Shown here: positions 6,022-6,307 of the stretch, in pieces
Layout of the letters: each line of letters begins with the position of its first letter
Numbering within the stretch: position 1 is the first letter of the stretch
DNA from: Methylococcaceae bacterium
Lineage (GTDB): Bacteria > Pseudomonadota > Gammaproteobacteria > Methylococcales > Methylomonadaceae
Direction of reading: 5' to 3'
NCBI GenBank assembly: GCA_005779525.1
Contig: SXIZ01000287.1
Location: 1 to 6,307, forward strand
DNA: 6,307 bases
The notes under the pieces: model-generated
Told to the model about the DNA's origin: nothing
What the model saw: only the letters and a program-made list of their open reading frames with translations
Databases searched by the model: none
Program-made: the position numbers and the translations under genes

Positions 6022-6307
6022 ATGATTTCATTTAATCGGCCCGCAGTGACTGGGCGCGAATTAAGTTATATTGCTGAGGCGATCGCCTCGGAAAAACTCT
6101 CAGGTGATGGGCTCTTTAGCTTACGCTGCCATGAGTTGCTTGAGCGTAAATTGCACGCCGAGAAAGTCCTGCTGACCTCCTCAGGTACAGATGCATTAGA
6201 AATGGCAAGTTTGCTGGCCAATATCCAAGCGGGCGATGAAGTGATCATGCCCAGTTTTACGTTTGTATCAACGGCGAATGCCTTTGTATTGCGTGGGGCA
6301 AAAATTG
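6022..6307 (+). CDS. DegT/DnrJ/EryC1 sugar aminotransferase, WecE/RffA-like, N-terminal part (3' truncated by window edge)
   Basis: An open frame of 95 codons runs from ATG 6022 off the right edge. It begins MISFNRPAVTGRELSYIAEA, then SGDGLFSLRCHELLE, KVLLTSSGTDALEMASLL (49-66) and GDEVIMPSFTFVSTANAF (71-88), then VLRGAKI. This matches the N-terminus of dTDP-4-amino-4,6-dideoxygalactose transaminase (WecE/RffA), as I recall the Escherichia coli protein, especially IMPS-TFVSTANAFVLRGAKI. The family uses PLP to transfer an amino group to a nucleotide-linked 4-keto sugar for surface polysaccharide. The PLP lysine lies beyond the window. A weak GGAA sits 6 nt before the ATG. A weak promoter candidate (TTGCGC at 5966, 17-nt spacer, TCTCAT) lies directly after moaA. 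Other DegT-family sugar aminotransferases share parts of these blocks, so the exact substrate is not fixed. Confidence 0.9.
   Translation, partial: MISFNRPAVTGRELSYIAEAIASEKLSGDGLFSLRCHELLERKLHAEKVLLTSSGTDALEMASLLANIQAGDEVIMPSFTFVSTANAFVLRGAKI

Overview
The window looks like chromosomal DNA from a gammaproteobacterium-like Gram-negative bacterium. This is inferred from the bacterial-type AspRS C-terminus, the secreted proteins with Sec signal peptides, a periplasmic-binding-protein ABC importer, and a WecE/RffA-like sugar aminotransferase whose N-terminus closely resembles the enterobacterial enzyme. The genus cannot be fixed from this sequence. Coding density is high, intergenic stretches are short and AT-rich, and there are no tRNA or rRNA genes, insertion sequences, CRISPR arrays or obvious prophage genes.

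Layout, left to right. (1) The 3' end of aspS (+) enters from the left edge and stops at 547. (2) A convergent gap (548-697) holds a perfect 14-bp hairpin and a second small palindrome. (3) A minus-strand block runs from 4828 down to 698. It holds a three-gene NitT/TauT-type ABC importer (binding protein, permease, ATPase, with a 3-nt gap and then a 4-nt overlap), a small secreted protein built on a duplicated 15-residue motif, and a secreted CAP-superfamily protein with an SdrD-B-like calcium-loop domain. (4) A divergent 129-bp promoter region (4829-4957) separates this block from moaA (+), which encodes the radical-SAM GTP 3',8-cyclase of molybdenum cofactor synthesis. (5) The first 95 codons of a DegT/DnrJ/EryC1-family aminotransferase (WecE/RffA-like, +) run off the right edge.

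How the genes relate. The importer genes are almost certainly one translationally coupled operon. Its ATPase signature (LSLGM) and permease EAA loop (His where Gly is usual) both depart from consensus, which suggests a distinct subfamily of unknown substrate. The small secreted gene has its own very strong Shine-Dalgarno site and a leader with alternative pairings next to that site; a hairpin follows it, before the CAP gene. Nothing links moaA functionally to the divergent importer except the shared promoter region. The aminotransferase may begin a surface-polysaccharide locus beyond the window.

The parts most worth following up are the duplicated-motif small protein with its structured leader, the divergent CAP protein, and the unusual importer subfamily.
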